A stretch of DNA of 64,000 nucleotides from contig JAGQDJ010000037.1 in NCBI GenBank assembly GCA_022885665.1, positions 558,001-622,000 of the forward strand, read 5' to 3'. Positions 25,023 to 39,341 of the stretch are shown in pieces. Origin of the DNA: Triops longicaudatus. Its lineage: Eukaryota; Arthropoda; Branchiopoda; Notostraca; Triopsidae. The translations under genes and the position numbers were made by a program. Numbering within the stretch: position 1 is the first letter of the stretch; each line of letters starts with the position of its first letter. Under the pieces are notes generated by a model. It saw only the letters and a list, made by a program, of their open reading frames with translations. It had not been told where the DNA came from and ran no database searches.

Positions 25023-25063
25023 TTTTTTTTTTTTTTTTTTTTTTTTGTTTTTTTTTTTTTTTT
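25023..25063. repeat. T-rich homopolymer tract
   Basis: 24 T, one G, then 16 T, directly visible. Such tracts are common in AT-rich intergenic DNA and prone to length error. Confidence 0.9.
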
Positions 25064-28000
25064 ACTGGAAAATGAAGTATTGGCTAGCAACGACGACTTT
25101 CAAGTGAAAAAGGTTAAGACATGAGAGTTAACAAATGTATGCCTGTTTTCGGTAGGTAGTGGAAGGTTCTATCCCCTTGGTTAGTTATATGTTATTTTTT
25201 TTATATTTTTAGCCGATTGTATCGTTCCTCAACGGGCACCTGTAATTTCGAGCGAACATTTAAGAACAAAGGGAAGGTCACGAGAAAATTGAGACTAAGC
25301 TAGGAAATATTGAAAGCTGCTGAATTCTTTTTTTTACGTTAGGAGAGAATTCAAAGTCTTAACTAAGTTACAGATCGGAAAGCCCGCCTTCTCACCCTAG
25401 TCCCAAGCATGTCAGGATCGTTAGGACGTGAATGACGGTAAAACGTGAACGCGTTTTCATTTGCTGAGCTTTTCAAACAAGCAAAAGGGAGTTGAAAGTA
25501 ATCATGGCTTCTGGTATTAGTTTTTTAACGATGCTGCATCATAAATCCAAGCCTTGGGACGGTTTCAGGTCCAATGTAGCTCTCCATCTTTCTCGGAATT
25601 ATTGACCGCCTCCTTTTTACCTCCTCAACGTCTCACACTGCTGCACAGTCGAAACTATTGTTTACTCATTCATTTCAATCTCGTATGTAGCTTTTCGTGT
25701 ATGCAACTTCACTAAAACAAAAGTGGTCGACCGGGCTTCGCCACTATTTAAATCTTAGTTGCCAAGAGAGCGTGTTAGTTATAGAGTTGGTTGCAAAGGA
25801 AAGGTTTGCAGAGCTGTCGATGAGAGAAATAATGCTTTCGGGGTCTGGAGGCCCTTACCTTGCCGTGGGAGCCAAAGAAATCGGAAAAAAAAAGAATTTT
25901 TGATTTAGCACGTTCAGGATATATGCTGATACTTTGGCATGCAAGTTAACAAAAACACTGGCAATGCTGGCGTGGGCTCCTCTATTCTTCTGCTCTGAGT
26001 TCTGGGGGCCCAAAGAGTTGGTGGTGGCCATGTTGGGATTGCTCGTAAGATAGGGTATGCTTTATGGGCCACGTTAGTGGCATGTAACCTCCTACTGTTG
26101 ACCGCCTCAACGTAAAACCCCATGCTGACCACAATTCTTTCACCCTGATAGGGGGGAGGACCCAGATGAAAGGTGGCCAAAATATATACTTTATTAGATA
26201 GATACACACCTTTTCTCGTCTACGCGCAGTGAGCTCTTCTCTCCTGGCCCGTGCAGCTTTTTGTCGCCGATGTCTGAACATATTTTACCCTGGCATTCGT
26301 ACAGCGTTAGAAGAAACCAACACCCGAAGCCACCTTAACGAATTGTATTGGTTTAGAAGGGAACAAGCTTCTAAATGAACTGTTTTAGTCCTCCGAGACC
26401 ATATTGGGGGAAAATAGTACAATAGAGTGTTTTGCTGTTTCTTGGGTTATAATAGTTCGCACAGTGCGAGTGAACTGGCAGCTAGAGTAGGAATAGTTGG
26501 AATAGAATTCGAATTGGATTTTCGATATTCATACTGCTATCTTCACAATACTTTGTAATTGTAGATTACCGATAAAGTATTTTTATTTATTTTCTAAAAA
26601 TCGGTCTTTTGTTTAATGTCGTCGTTTCTTTTACATATATTTATTTATGTATTGTTTCTGGTTTCGCTGTTTTCTTCAGACAGCCACAGACAAAATTTTC
26701 TGCTTATTTATTATGAATATTTTGGGGGTTCGGTTTGAATGCTGTATGTTACCTTTTGTATTATGATGATTGTAGCCAGGCTGAAATGTCATAACGTATG
26801 CTGAGAGATAAACATTAAAGCATGGAAACACCATACGTTAGTGTTTATATACTCATAAAACTTATAGAGTAATAAAACTCGAAGAGGCATACCAATCACA
26901 CTCGTTCGTGTACGTGTCTTTTTCAGCTCATTAGATACCTTGTCCGAAAGACATGCTTACATTGTGTTCGTGCAATAGTTAAACGAAAGTTAGTATAGTC
27001 AAAAAAAGCTTTTAGAACCCTTAAAGCTTGCGTCTATTGGGCAAGATTGGTTACGCTGTATAAAAATGTCGAATGTAAGTTTAAAATCAATTTCCATTTT
27101 TAATACGTTTTTTATTGATTTTTTCTGTTTGGATTCTTTTAGTTTCATTCTTCCTTCAATTTTTGTCTTTACGTTTTATTTACGTCCTTCAGTTTTGTTC
27201 ATTAAAGGATACTTTTCATTTTGTACGCCCTGTGGAATCTTTTCTCTAATTTAAGTAAATAGACGAATTGTGATCAGAAAGATTTTTGCCAAAAAAGGAC
27301 AATTTTTACCCAGAAACAGGATCACATTGTGTCACATTTTACCTTTACCATTAGAGCGTCTCCATCCGATACGAAAAACAGGATTAGAAATAAGCATAAG
27401 AAAGCCCGAAAATAGTTCTTACAATAATAATTTGTTCATGAAGTGTTTTAAGAAAAATATTTTCCAACCTAAATAGGGAAATATTTCTCCATGGCTATAT
27501 AATACATTAAGAATTCTGTATGATTGGGTTATATTTTTCGTGGCTTTTAATATACAGTATATTATTGTACACTGCAAACTTTAAACGTGAGAAGCTGTGT
27601 GCAAGAAAGGTAAAAATTTGAAGGCAAGTTTTGATGATGGTGAATGGATGTTATATAGGTATAGGTGTTTTAAGATTTGAAAAATTAGAAAGCGTGTTAA
27701 CAAGAGAGGCAACTTGGGAGGAAATGGTCAAGGGAGCCAGGCAAAAAAAAAAGCTAGATGAAACAAGAAAGAGAAGGTATGTGGAAGAAAAGGGCTAAGG
27801 ACATAATTCACACACTAACGATTCTCTGACTCCGCCTCTTGTCAGCAACATGTTGTCCTAGACGTTGCAAGGTTTGCACATACGAAATGAGCCGTAGTAA
27901 ATATTTGGGCTGGCAAACAAAAGGTCTCAAACGAAATCTTCTTCTGGACATTAAATCTTGTGTTGCGCAGTGTTAAACTTGTCTTAGTTGTCTTGACGTT

Positions 28001-28304
28001 TCATAAAATCCATTGCCCGTGAAGCAGCTTTTTGCTTTTCAGAAACGAATTATGATGCCTTTTCGTTTGGTATTCCAGCCAAAGCGAGAAAAATTGGGTA
28101 CAGAACCACCCAAAATGGATATAATAGGCAAAAAAGCTATCCTGTTTTCATACATTGTATCTTTCTTGTTTAGAAACGGAATCAAACGAGAAATAAACAG
28201 TAAATTAAGACAAATAAAAGAAGCAATGAGCAAATACATATGAGCAACAATAAATTTAATCGTGTCGTAAATTCAGCTTGTTATAAAGTATTGATAAGGA
28301 ATAT

Positions 28305-28402
28305 AAATTTTAAATAATATAAAAATAAATAATATAAAAATAAATAAATATAAAAATATATAAATAAATAAATATATAAATAAATAAATAATTATATATA
28401 AA
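28305..28402. repeat. AT-only simple repeat, TAAATA/AAATA units
   Basis: About 100 bases composed almost only of A and T, with irregular repeats of TAAA, ATAAATA and ATATA. Confidence 0.85.
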
Positions 28403-31195
28403 CATAAAATATAAAACCGTAGTCTACGCCATTAGGGCTAATAAGTTATTTTATTTCATTCCTTTTTTACTTAGAGCGTAGGATCTAAAAGGCATTTCTG
28501 AAGACCACAAGAGAAGGTACTTTCAATATGTATGTGTGTATAAAGATGAATGATCATTAAAAGGGTTAAAACTTTTCGTTTAGGGCCGTGAATGCTCGGA
28601 ATGAGTGAATGGAATCGATCGGAAATGTTTTCGTGCACCCACTATTAAGGATTGTCAAATTGTTGTTGTACACTTGCATTTCTGTCCTAATCTCGGAAAA
28701 GGTTAAGTGGTAGTGATGATTGCGGTTCATTACGTATTCATGAATTCTTGTGGTTGATACTGTAATGAGTGTTAGGCACGCGCTCCTTTCGAACTTGCTC
28801 TATGGCTTCTGACAAAACGGAAAGCCCTCCCTGTTTCTTACCATTTTCTTCAAAGAATACCAATGCTCACCAAAATCTACCTAAACCAAGCTCCCTTTTG
28901 CCTCTCTTGACTTCTTATCGTATTTAGCCACTGCCATATTCAGCCTCGAGCCTTTCGACCAGTTTACTCGCTCAATTACACCCGATGAAAAGAAAACTGT
29001 CCCTTGAACCATTAACCTACATGAGGCTTACTCAGCTGGGTCGTGTCTTGTTTCTTGCTACGCGTTATTTTCCTTTTTTTTAAAAAAAATGAAAAATTAA
29101 ACCTGTTAACAAGAAATAATTGTGTAAAAATATAAATTTAAATATGTTCTTTAATACTGCCCAGAAAATATTCGAGATTTTAACAAAAATATTTCTCCCT
29201 TTCGTTTATTAAAAAAAATCTTGTCTATAAAGCCATTTAGCGCTAATGAAACAGGCGGCACTACTAAACAGTCCAGTGCTAGGCGGTTGATTCTTATCTC
29301 GTCATTGGCTCCATTTTGTAAACCTTTTGGTGTTGCCTTGTGATGGAACATTGTTGTGTGTCGGGGAGCTTGAAGACTAAGGAGGTTATCCTTTTGCTCC
29401 ACATGGTGTAATTAACCCAAGTTGTCCATGTCTTTCTTCGGGAATCGGATAAGGTTTTTATTGGCAATATAGAGCTTTTTTTTTCTACAGTCGTTTTCTT
29501 TTGTAAAGGTTTTTCGGATCCCCGATTTCTAAGTGAGACAGCTTCCTGAAGATGAAAAACGAGTTTTGCTTTAGACAACACCTGTCGATGCTATCAGGGC
29601 AAAGAAATGTCTGCTATAGAGTGGAGCTGTTGCTCCAAAGCCCCCTGAACACCCTTGGTATAGAGAACTTGCGACTGGTTGGGACGTTTTCTCAGCTCCC
29701 GACACTGTTACTTTGGCTCGCTTTAGCTGCACAATAAGCAACCACATTCCTCGCTGGGCTGAAAAACGTAAATTTCTCAGAGGTAATTTATGATCAGCAG
29801 TTACAGGAAATACCAGATACAGTTTGGAGATGTCGACAACCCTTAAGTTCAATTTGTCAGATTTGGGAAAAAGGGATTTGATAGAAACTGTTTTTTGCAC
29901 CTTCCATTTTAGTACACTGTGTGCTAATTAACAACCATGTTTAATGTTTAAGCATTGAATTATTATTGAGATGAACAACGGCAAATGCGATTGTAAATTA
30001 CATTAAGTAAGTTTCCACAGATTAGAAATTATCTGTGCACTTTTGCGCAATATTCCAGTTCTAAAATCACGAATGTTTACTAGTCAGCTAACAATGAAAA
30101 ATATGACGTGTCGAAATCTCATATTTATCGCATTATAATCCTGCGTTTTTGCACTTTTCTACATTATTTTTAAAGACATATTTATATATTCGAGATCATT
30201 TACGGATATCACGAACCGCTGTAGAAATCTCGATTAATTTGTCACAGTGCTTGTACATGCAAACAACCGAAACAGGTTCGTGCACATTCTAAGTTGGGTT
30301 ATGTTTAGTTCAAAAATGAATTTCAAGTTTTGCAATTCAATCTCATGAAAAGTACAAAAAAAGGTATACGTTATAGACAAAGGTATAGGAAGGGTTTTAG
30401 CACTGCGTATTCGTTCTACTATCTTAATTAACTCTCGTGCTAATTGCCGACCTAAGTAGCTGCAAAACAAAAACTTGGAGTGTTTTTAACGTTCGTTTAA
30501 GAGCGCAATGGCTGTCCACGGAACTCGAAGTTGGAGCGGAGGTAGTAAGGGGAGTTCCAGCTCATTAGTTCCCTCCGGTCCCCATTTTTTCCCTTCTTTT
30601 TTTCAGGGAATAAAGGATATAGAAAGATGAAGAAGGGTGGAGAATTTATAACGCGTGCATTCAAAGACTTGCACAGAGCTAAAAAATGGAGAACAGCGCC
30701 CAAACTTACTGGGAATAGAAAAAACGTACCATTTGTTTCTCACCAAACTCTCGCACAGTGTCTTTGCTTGCCTTTGGCTCGTTGGCTCAACAATGGCGAG
30801 AAAAGTTTCTCCCCTCCTCCTCCGGTTGCTGCTAATGCTTGATGTTGTGCTTCCGCAGTTCCTGACAAGCAACGCTGCGACTCCGTGACGTCCGTTTCCA
30901 CTAACGACAATTTATGTCGTAGAGCTTGGGAAACACATATCCCAAGTACTGCACATTAGCCTTGCCAAACCTTTTGTTATAGCGAAACTGCGAAGCTATA
31001 TAACTCACCATTTGGTTGTAATTCTTTGTTATTTTTGGTAGATTTTTATCAAAATTCTTCTAAAAAGAAAAAAAATATTGGGAATATTAAGATTACTATA
31101 AAATTGCCGAGAATCTACATTCCACATCCATTAATTCTTTTGTGTGAATGAACGTATGTATTTTATACACTGCAATACTATATTTTAATATTATA

Positions 31196-31197
<2 letters not shown>

Positions 31198-31266
<69 letters not shown>
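31198..31266. repeat. (TTA)23 microsatellite
   Basis: 23 uninterrupted TTA units, 69 bases, embedded in further A/T sequence. Likely polymorphic in length. Confidence 0.95.
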
Positions 31267-31267
<1 letters not shown>

Positions 31268-32950
31268 TGCATTATATTATTATAATATAATTTATTGTTA
31301 TATTTTAATACTGTATTTTATATTATTATAATTGCACAAAACTTGCACGTTACTTGACGTTGGAAATCGCAATTATATTTTTATTTATTTTTTATCATAA
31401 GTTGCTTATGTTCCTTTGCAAGTCCATTGTAACGCGCAACTTCTCATATGAGCAATGTACCGTAAGGAGGAGGATGAGAAAAAGAAGGGTGGGTGTGCTT
31501 GCACAAAAAAAAAGTAGCGTGCGCCTTTTTTCGATTCATAACGCCCGGTAGGAGCTCACAAGCATCATCGGAAGTCCTTAGCATTGGGCCCAAGAGCTCA
31601 TGAGTTCGGGTGCTTTCCTGCAAGTCCTCCTTTAGGGCGGGTGGTAAACGCTAAAAAAATCGGTCGACTTCCTGGACAAGTGAGATGTATAGCTTTTATG
31701 CGTTACGATCATGCTCGAGTGACTGCGTACGACCATTTTGTAATCACTCACCCAACGCCCCTTCGTAAGGACTCGAGTGGCTCCCATTAGCTTTTCTTTC
31801 GCTCAAAGTTTCAGCTGATGAAGGACAACGGAACCTGTCGGAGTACAATCCCAACAAGCATTAAAGGTTTTGAACATCGGTGGCTTTTAGCCGGTACCGT
31901 TTCTGCAGGATTCGGTGTCAATCAAGCCAAACCTTCCCGAAAACCGGGTCCATCAAAAGTTTTGTGTGTCGGTCGCTATTGTCCTGAACCTGAAAGTCGC
32001 AAAAAGGGGGATACTTTCATGTAGGCCGACATGTTGGGGCCCTTATCGGACTAGAGTCAAATTGTTTTGTGGTTCAAGTTTTCGCCCAGGGAATCTTGTT
32101 ATGGCACGCTTTGGCTTTTCAAAGTGTGGTAGATTGGAGAAAAAAGGTCATCGCCGGTACCAGAAAGAGGCCCTAAAGGGTCTTGATCTTGTACCAGGGG
32201 CAAATCATCTTGGCTGGGCCTTGTGTATTTCCTAGTGGCCTTTTATTCTGCTGCTTCTTTCGAGGGGTTGATACCGTACGAAAAGTTTTCTTTTTGCAAG
32301 TATGGCACGCGATAGACAGGGTTGTAGCATGATGGATGTCGAGGGTCTCTCTCGGATGCTGCGACTACAAGGCTGTGGAAACCATCCATCACGAAACGAA
32401 CCCATCGAACGAGAGAAGGCTGGAGACGGTTTTCGTTTACCGAGCCAGAAACCACACAGAACGTAGTATACAACTCCTCGGCCGTGTCCCTCGTAGCCAA
32501 ATTGTTGGGACTATAGATCACTGATGGCAATGAAGCTGCTAGATCCTTACTAGGACGATACGGTGCGGGGAAATCCATTATAAAAAAGCTACGTCCCATT
32601 CATAAACTGTCCTCCCAGAGGCAGAAAATTACTGGCCTTTTACTTGACTTGAAATAATTGCCTTCTGGAAATAAAACAAAAATGCATGGATAAAACAAAA
32701 TCTCAGTACTTACAAATTTTCACATTGTCCAGACTGAATTTACAACACCTAATAGGAGTTTTCTTCTAAGAAATGAGAACAAATGATAAAAAAATAAATT
32801 TCTAACGATTAATCTAAGTTTATTGGAGCTGTTCCGGACGAAGCCGAAAGGGATTTTCTCTCACGAGTTCTTTCTCATATTTTCCTATGAATACCTTTAC
32901 TACATAGAATTTTTGAGAATAAGCCCAGACTTGTAAACTAAGATTTGATT
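31267..32950. other. Less AT-rich stretch with several unrecognised ORFs
   Basis: From about 31.57 to 32.6 kb both strands hold medium ORFs: plus 31915..32235 (106 codons) and minus 32599..32243 (118 codons). None shows a domain, signal peptide or transposase/polymerase motif I recognise. The stretch may be an eroded mobile element or unannotated exons. Confidence 0.35.
32243..32599 (-). CDS. Unrecognised ORF, 118 codons, possible exon
   Basis: The frame starts MGRSFFIMDFPAPYRPSKDL and ends NPSKEAAE, with a fairly ordinary soluble composition and no low-complexity run, unlike most chance ORFs in this window. There is no upstream TATA box, and no partner exon or homology I recognise. Overlapping plus-strand ORFs argue for caution. 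It could be a real small protein, a fragment of a mobile element, or chance. Confidence 0.15.
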   Translation of the reverse strand: MGRSFFIMDFPAPYRPSKDLAASLPSVIYSPNNLATRDTAEELYTTFCVVSGSVNENRLQPSLVRWVRFVMDGFHSLVVAASERDPRHPSCYNPVYRVPYLQKENFSYGINPSKEAAE

Positions 32951-32976
32951 TCCCCTGTATGGTCCCTGTGGTGGTA

Positions 32977-33210
32977 AAATACTGTGGCGTTCATTGTTGC
33001 CCAACAGTTAAATTTTGTAGCCGCCCAACTACGAATCTTAAGATTCATTATTAGAAAGAATGAAATCCCCTGCACCCAGCCTGTAATAGTTAGTTCTTTT
33101 CTGACCTTCTTTTGAGCCAGTTCCGTTTCTTCAATGTAAAATTTGATTGTTGTAACCAAAAGTGAGAGTTAGCATAAAAAGATATAGAACGTGACAATAC
33201 ATAAAATTAT
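32977..33210 (-). repeat. Dispersed repeat, copy A (inverted relative to copy B)
   Basis: Its reverse complement matches 60588..60905 at high identity by eye. Shared blocks include GAAACGGAACTGGCTCAAA, TTACAGGCTGGGTGCAGGGG and GTTGGGCGGCTAC. Copy A lacks about 75 bases present in copy B between the TATTGT(C/T)ACGTTCTA end and the GCTAACTCTC block. It contains a perfect palindrome, GAATCTTAAGATTC. No coding capacity. It belongs to an interspersed family of unknown class. Confidence 0.75.
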
Positions 33211-36200
33211 CAAATAAGCTAAAGACTTAGGTTCTTTGTGTTCCAATATTTCGTGGCAAAGAAGATATTCCCTGTTCCCCAGTGTCATAAGCGCGTGGAC
33301 AAGTTAAGACGGCACTGGCGGGAACAGGAGCCGATTTTCGTAAGTCAAGTGGAACTTAATTTAAACACTTGTAAGAACAAAAACACGAAAAAATTAATAA
33401 CGTAAAAGAATGGAGTTAAGGCAAATAAATGAAAGAATAGTGAATATTGTAAGGGGACGTTTTGTACAGGGATTAATTGAACATTTGAGGTATTGCAACG
33501 TGTAATGATGCAAATGGTATTGGGGGGTGCGTTACTGCTTATTGGCGTTCTCTAGGTGGGTGTTAGGCAGCAACCCATCCATCGTGTTAGGCTGAGGTCG
33601 GGATCTTGTAATAGCGGGGGCCCGTGCGCCTTTAATTCTAGTCTTTCATGTCAAATAGGGGTGCGGAATTGTAGGAATGTGCCTCATTCTCGAGCTAATA
33701 TGGGTGCCCACACAACCTGCCCAGCCTTTTGTTCTGGTAAGTAGGTCTTGCAGCTAGGAACGGTTTAGAATCGAAGGTTGACCTCAATGAATCTTGTTAT
33801 AAATAATCGATACATTTGATTTTAGTATAGAAAAGGAATAGTTTCTTGTATAAAACTGAATCGCATTTAACTTAATATTTTTCAACTTTTAACTGGCTTA
33901 TTATGTGGCATCTTAGGCAGGCCTGCTTTTCCCTCAGTATTTTCGTCTTTCACAGTCTATATTTATAGGTTTAAATTACCGTAGTAAAAAGAAAACACAA
34001 AGAGTACATTAGAATCTACCAGTTATAGCCATAGAAAAGTTTTCTAAAAAAGATTTAGGTTTAAAATTGAAACGTTACAAGTCCTTTAATTATTCTAACG
34101 ACATTAGGATAAAGACTTTGTTGTAACTATTTATTGTAATGATGATTTTCACTAAAATTTTGTATACGATACTAAAGATTATAACACGAAAATCACGAAA
34201 ATCTTCCAAATGTGAAGTGAAAAGAGCAAAAACCTGAAACTGACAAAAGTCTCATATCGACTTTAAAGTAGACAGTGCATGAATTTGAAAATATTAAATG
34301 GAAATTATGGTTCTAACGCAAAGAACATTGTTCTTACGGGTTCATTATAAATATATGTAATTATAGTTTCAAGTACTTGATTAGCAGAAAGTAAAAACCA
34401 TGGATGAACACAGTGCATTGGAGTTACAGCAGTTTTTTTGCGTGTAATCCAGAGTACTCGGTGGCTAATTTGGAGGTAACTATTGCCAAGAGTAATTAAA
34501 TGTATTAATTTATGCATTGTACCGTTAAGAACGTAAAAGGATAAGCATCTCCACGACTTCTTTTTCCTTCTGACCGCAAAGCGAAAAAAAAATTAATTAC
34601 AAGCAATACGCTCGAATGCACTACGTCACCCGCTTTTAACTCGTTTCCTGTTATTTTTCCGCAAGATTTTCATTGAATATCGTTTCTAATATGGTTTGCT
34701 TCTCTTTAATTATGCGTTTTGCACACCGCATAATTCAAAGATGGAAAGAGCCATGAATCTCTCATCCCACACGTGCGATTAGTTCGTTCACTTTCGATTT
34801 CAAGCTCTCACGTAGACCTTTCGTTCTGGAGATACCCACTAAAATCACTAATAAAATCTGAGGGAAAAGTTGCAATTAAGTAAATATTGATATACTTTTT
34901 TCCACTCATTCTTCATTTTTCAGTTGGAAATAATTCCCACGACTTTTATTTCTGTCAACAAATTTCGTGCCGTGTTTTGCCTTTTTTAATGATTGAATTT
35001 GATTCAGTTTAAAAATTCAAATCTGATTCTCTTTTTCCAATAAATCGAAGAATTTTTTTTTCAAGTTGAAATGGCGTGAAGATTGTCTCGATCGAAAATG
35101 TGGAAAACACACTCAGGTTATTAGGATATTTTAGAGTTGTCATTCGAGAAACACCTGGGCTTTTATGACGTTCGTTGAATCACGGGGTTGATAGTCCGTT
35201 GTTTAGGGGGGTTGAAGGGATTGCATCTCGTACGGCCCAGTGGCGAGAGCCTTGTAGGGCATTTTCGGCGTGAAACTGGAGAAGAGTCGTAAACTGTTTT
35301 GGAACTAAACATAAGACAGCCACCATAACAGCTTGAGCGTCTGTCGTTGCTCAAAGTATAATAGCTTGAAAAAGAGCCATAAGAGCCATATAAAAGGCCG
35401 ACGAAAAGCTCCTACGTCCAGTAGAAGGTAAACACTCATGGAAGTTTTTTTTTGAAGGGCCATGGAGTGGGAAAAAACGAAAAGTGGGTAAAAGGAAGAG
35501 CAAGCTGAGATAAAAAGGCGCAAAAAGGGGGCTTGGGATGTGAAATGATGAGCAGTGGAGATAAGAGAGCATTTTGCATGGTTAAGCGCAGGGTTACAAT
35601 CACCTCCTTGACGCCACAATGCTCCCTGGCAACTTGAGCAAAACCCGTCATTAGCGCCGCATCACTCTGACGAAGAAATACTGTGCGTTACAACCATTCT
35701 CTCGCCAACTCTAAACTTTTTTTTATGTTCTTCCAAAAGTTCCAACCCCCGTTTTTGGTCTGCCTAGTCGCGCTAGACATTCCTCCTAAACGAGGAACCT
35801 TTTAAACAGAATTAAGGAGTTCACAGCTATCTGAATACAAATTCTTAAAAAAAGAAACAAACAAAAAAATATATAAAAAAGCAAAGAAAAAAATAACAAG
35901 CGAGAGAAGAGTCTCTGTTAAGGAGAATAATCTCGAGAATTGTAGTCTCTCGTTTTCCTGGAGAGATTTCCTCGTTAATTTGTACGTATTACTCGTAAAC
36001 TTTGAAAATTCCAGGAAATTATCCTTCTTAAAAGAATGCTTAGGCGAGAGAAGGTGTAAATATAGGCAAAGGTAAGCTTTCCTTCTAAAGCTATTCCCGC
36101 TGAAGATTTTCACGTGCCGTGTGTGTACCGTGCAATACCAATATGTTATGTTACGCCTGCTGTCTCGTCCATTACGGGCAACCCTGTCATTAAAGGCTCA

Positions 36201-39200
36201 AAACCAGGCCGCAAAAGCGCTCTTTCGCTTCATGGTTGTTAAGCGTAGACGACTCGAGCGAGCCAAAGAGAAAGAGAGAAACAAGACACCCAGAGACCTG
36301 CAAGTTTATAACGCAGTGATAGCATACATAATCTGCGCGAAATCTGGAGAACTCATCTTGTCTAGGACCCATTTTTACACGGTATTCCTCGATGAAGAAG
36401 GCAAATGACCCCTTTGAAAGAGAGAAAGAGGAGTTTTTCGAAAAAGAAACCCAGAAAAGGTTGCAACAAAAACCGTGAAAATCACCCCTTTTAGAAAAGC
36501 CATTATTGTGTTGGAGAATGTTTTTCAATGGCTGGAGGCGAAGCACGCGACTAGTTACTTTTACTACGAAAGTGAGCTCATGTGTGCCTCGTGGAACACA
36601 TGCAAATGAGGTCTTTAACAGAGCCTCAGAACTAGAGTGGTGACTTCTCTTAAAGATGGGCCCCTAGGCTCCCTAGCTTTAAGTGCACCGTTGGCTACTT
36701 TTTATTATTTTTTATGTTATTTGAAGAATTTTTTATTCACTTTGGTTTTTATTTGTTTTGCTAATTTATTAATTTAGTTTATTAATTCATATTAATAGTT
36801 TAGGAACTCAGATTTTTCTTCGCTTGAGAAAATGCGAGTCTTTTGGCATCTTTTGGAAATCTCGCCCAGATGTTGAGTTATTTCATTCATGGTAGCATTA
36901 TTTGGGGAAAAAAATGGTGTATTTACCATATTAGCTATTTCACGCAATGACAAATTGACAGACTCAGTTAGCGATGGTCAACTCGATTTCAGTTCAATGG
37001 GAGAAATAGGCGGCAAGATACCCACCAGGGTTCTTCAAGCAACAAGATTAATGAAAACCATTTGTCTACCTGCGTTGTAGGTGTGTGCCTTACCTTTCGG
37101 TTTCAAAGAAAGACAAACTTTTTGGGTTATCTCGATTTTTTTAAATGGTTGTTTGGCAAACCTTGTGGGCTCAATACAGGCAACTCCGGGGGGAGTCTTG
37201 ACGAGGCAGGGATAGGAAATTGGAGAGTTGGGGGTGTTTTTGGTCAGTTTGAAACCAGAGTGTTTTTTTTATTTGTTTATTTTTTTATTTTTTTTTTTGC
37301 AAAATAAAAAATAAATAAAAAAATAGGGGGCAACGCTATGATCTACGGATCACTGATCCACATTCATTAGCTTCACCTAGTTGCTCTCAAATGTTTTGTA
37401 ACATAATCTTCACTATACATGCTACGATGTAGAAATAGGAATAACTGTTTCAGCGTATACTAATTTCCGAACAATATTCCACTGTGGTTATGTTGACGTC
37501 TAGAATGTCACCTAACACGTGTTGAATTTCTGTGACATTCCCCTACAATCCTACAAGCTTGTAACTCAAGTACACGCGAAATTCACGTGTTTGACAAATT
37601 TTCCGCATGGGCCTATTTGTCTCAAGTGAACAATGGATAGGCTCAAGTGGAGTTAAGTTTCAGTTAGAATGTTTCGCAAGGTGTACGAAAACAAATGTAT
37701 TCTACAACAAAGTAGTGTCAACTTATTTTCAAATTGCAAGAAACGGATTTTTCGCTCACCAACAATTTGTTTGTAACTGCATAATTATTTATAATAACCT
37801 TAGTAAACCATTTATTTTTTGTTTACTTATTTACGTTTTTGCGTTCTATCGTTATGTTATTAATCTTTATGCAAGGGAGAACCGTGGATAATGAGCGGTA
37901 TATATTCCGCCGTAATAGTAACTATTCAACTATTCCGATATTATGAGCTAAGGGGGCAACAATGAAATAGAATTTCACCTTGTTTCCGTGCATCTACTCA
38001 GGGAATGGTGTTCCTGTACACAATAGGAAGAGAAGCCAGTACGTTTTGTGTTTCGTGTTGGTCCTAGTACGGACGAGACTATAAAAGAGCCCCCAGATCA
38101 TATGATATGTATCAGTTGATATTCCCGTAGCAGTAACAGCGTGCGGGGACCCCCTCCGTACCTTACCCCTCATATGTCCCCCCCCCAAAAAAAAAAAAGT
38201 TGAGCAACTCCTTAACAACTCTGTCCAGGAAACTTGGCCTGTACCAGCAACGCGTTTCTTCTTGTTTTGGTCCCGTAAGTCGTGTAAGTAAGGAGTTTTC
38301 GCAGGGACCAAATACAGCAACAGGATGTGGAGAAGGAAACGGCTCTCGGGGCGTAATAACAAACCCAAGTTTTGCGCTAGTACCATACACGATGATTAAA
38401 GGTGAGACAGACAGTGAGAAAGAGTCGAGAGGCGGGGTCGAAAATTCCTCCTTTGCTGTAAAGGGCTTAGATTGACCTCATCGATAGGCCGAATCTGACA
38501 TCTCAATTCCGGCTGTGGTAGAACGCCTTTACGTAACACCTTCAAAACATTTACCAACCTTTTTCCCACTCTTGAAGTTTTTTAACTGTAATTTTTCAAT
38601 GTTTTTTTTTTTTTTTTTTAATTTCCATTATGACAAGTCAACAATACGGGAAATGGGCTAGTAAAAAAGGGGTTTGTCATTGTCGGGGGGAGGTTACGGC
38701 AGGAGTGACAGAACCTCGTGTACTTTATGCTAATTGTGTGAATATATTATCGTTCATTAATGCTACTCAACATCCGTTTCGCTTCTTCGTTTTTTCGCGT
38801 GACAGACTCGAAGAAACAACACGGTTCCACAGATTGGCTGAAAATACCGAACGGGTTTTCTTATTACATTATACAGTATACTTAACCGAAACGCTCCCGC
38901 CCTCCAACTCCCCTGATTCCCAACTTGTGATAAGAAACATTGTTACTTGATAAAGAAAAAGGTTCCGCTGTTATTTGATACCGCAGCGTTTTATTAGGCT
39001 CAAAAGAACTGTTAAGCGGCGAAAACAAAGTGTTTGTAATATCTAAATGCTGAAAACTGTTTTTTAGGGGAAATTGATGCGATAACATTGATCCTTACAG
39101 CTGCTGGAGAGGGAAGAATAATAAAAAAGACCATCCGGTTTTAGTCTTCAATTTGCTTGATGCACAAGAGATTTAGTTATGTAAGAGAAATGGTTGAGGT

Positions 39201-39339
39201 TCTATGTTATATGTTTCGGTAGAGCTTAAGGGTTGTAGAAGATTAAAAGTATTTAAGTTGATACATCGAAAGAGGGAAACCTCGCTAGAAATTCGACGAA
39301 AAACATGTGGCTTTTTCTACACGTATTTTTTCTCTTATT
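33211..39339. other. AT-rich gene-free region
   Basis: No exon supported. It holds octamers at 33508..33515 and 36600..36607, a T-rich/A-rich inverted pair at 37262..37325, and a C9A12 run at 38178..38198. ORFs such as 36190..36546 (minus) and 38630..38950 (plus) are short and without motifs. Confidence 0.5.
37262..37325. repeat. T-rich arm followed by A-rich arm, potential hairpin
   Basis: A run of the type TTTATTTGTTTATTTTTTTA is followed after GC by AAAATAAAAAATAAATAAAA. The right arm is close to the reverse complement of the left arm, so a long weak hairpin is possible. It may be two retroposon tails joined or simple slippage. Confidence 0.6.
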
Positions 39340-39341
39340 TA

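Larger units (their letters stand above)
22501..31190. other. AT-rich gene-free region
   Basis: No supported exon. Contents include T/A-rich tracts at 22.88-23.08 kb, a paired short direct repeat with an octamer at 23.47-23.59 kb, a T-rich tract at 25.02-25.06 kb and an AAATA-type simple repeat at 28.3-28.4 kb. A plus-strand ATG at 30793 begins a short signal-peptide-like stretch (MARKVSPLLLRLLLMLDVVL) that stops after 31 codons. Confidence 0.5.

Noticed and set aside
30793..30888. Plus-strand signal-peptide-like start MARKVSPLLLRLLLMLDVVL
   Set aside because: It stops after 31 codons, has only a weak donor (CC|GTGACG) and no visible second exon.
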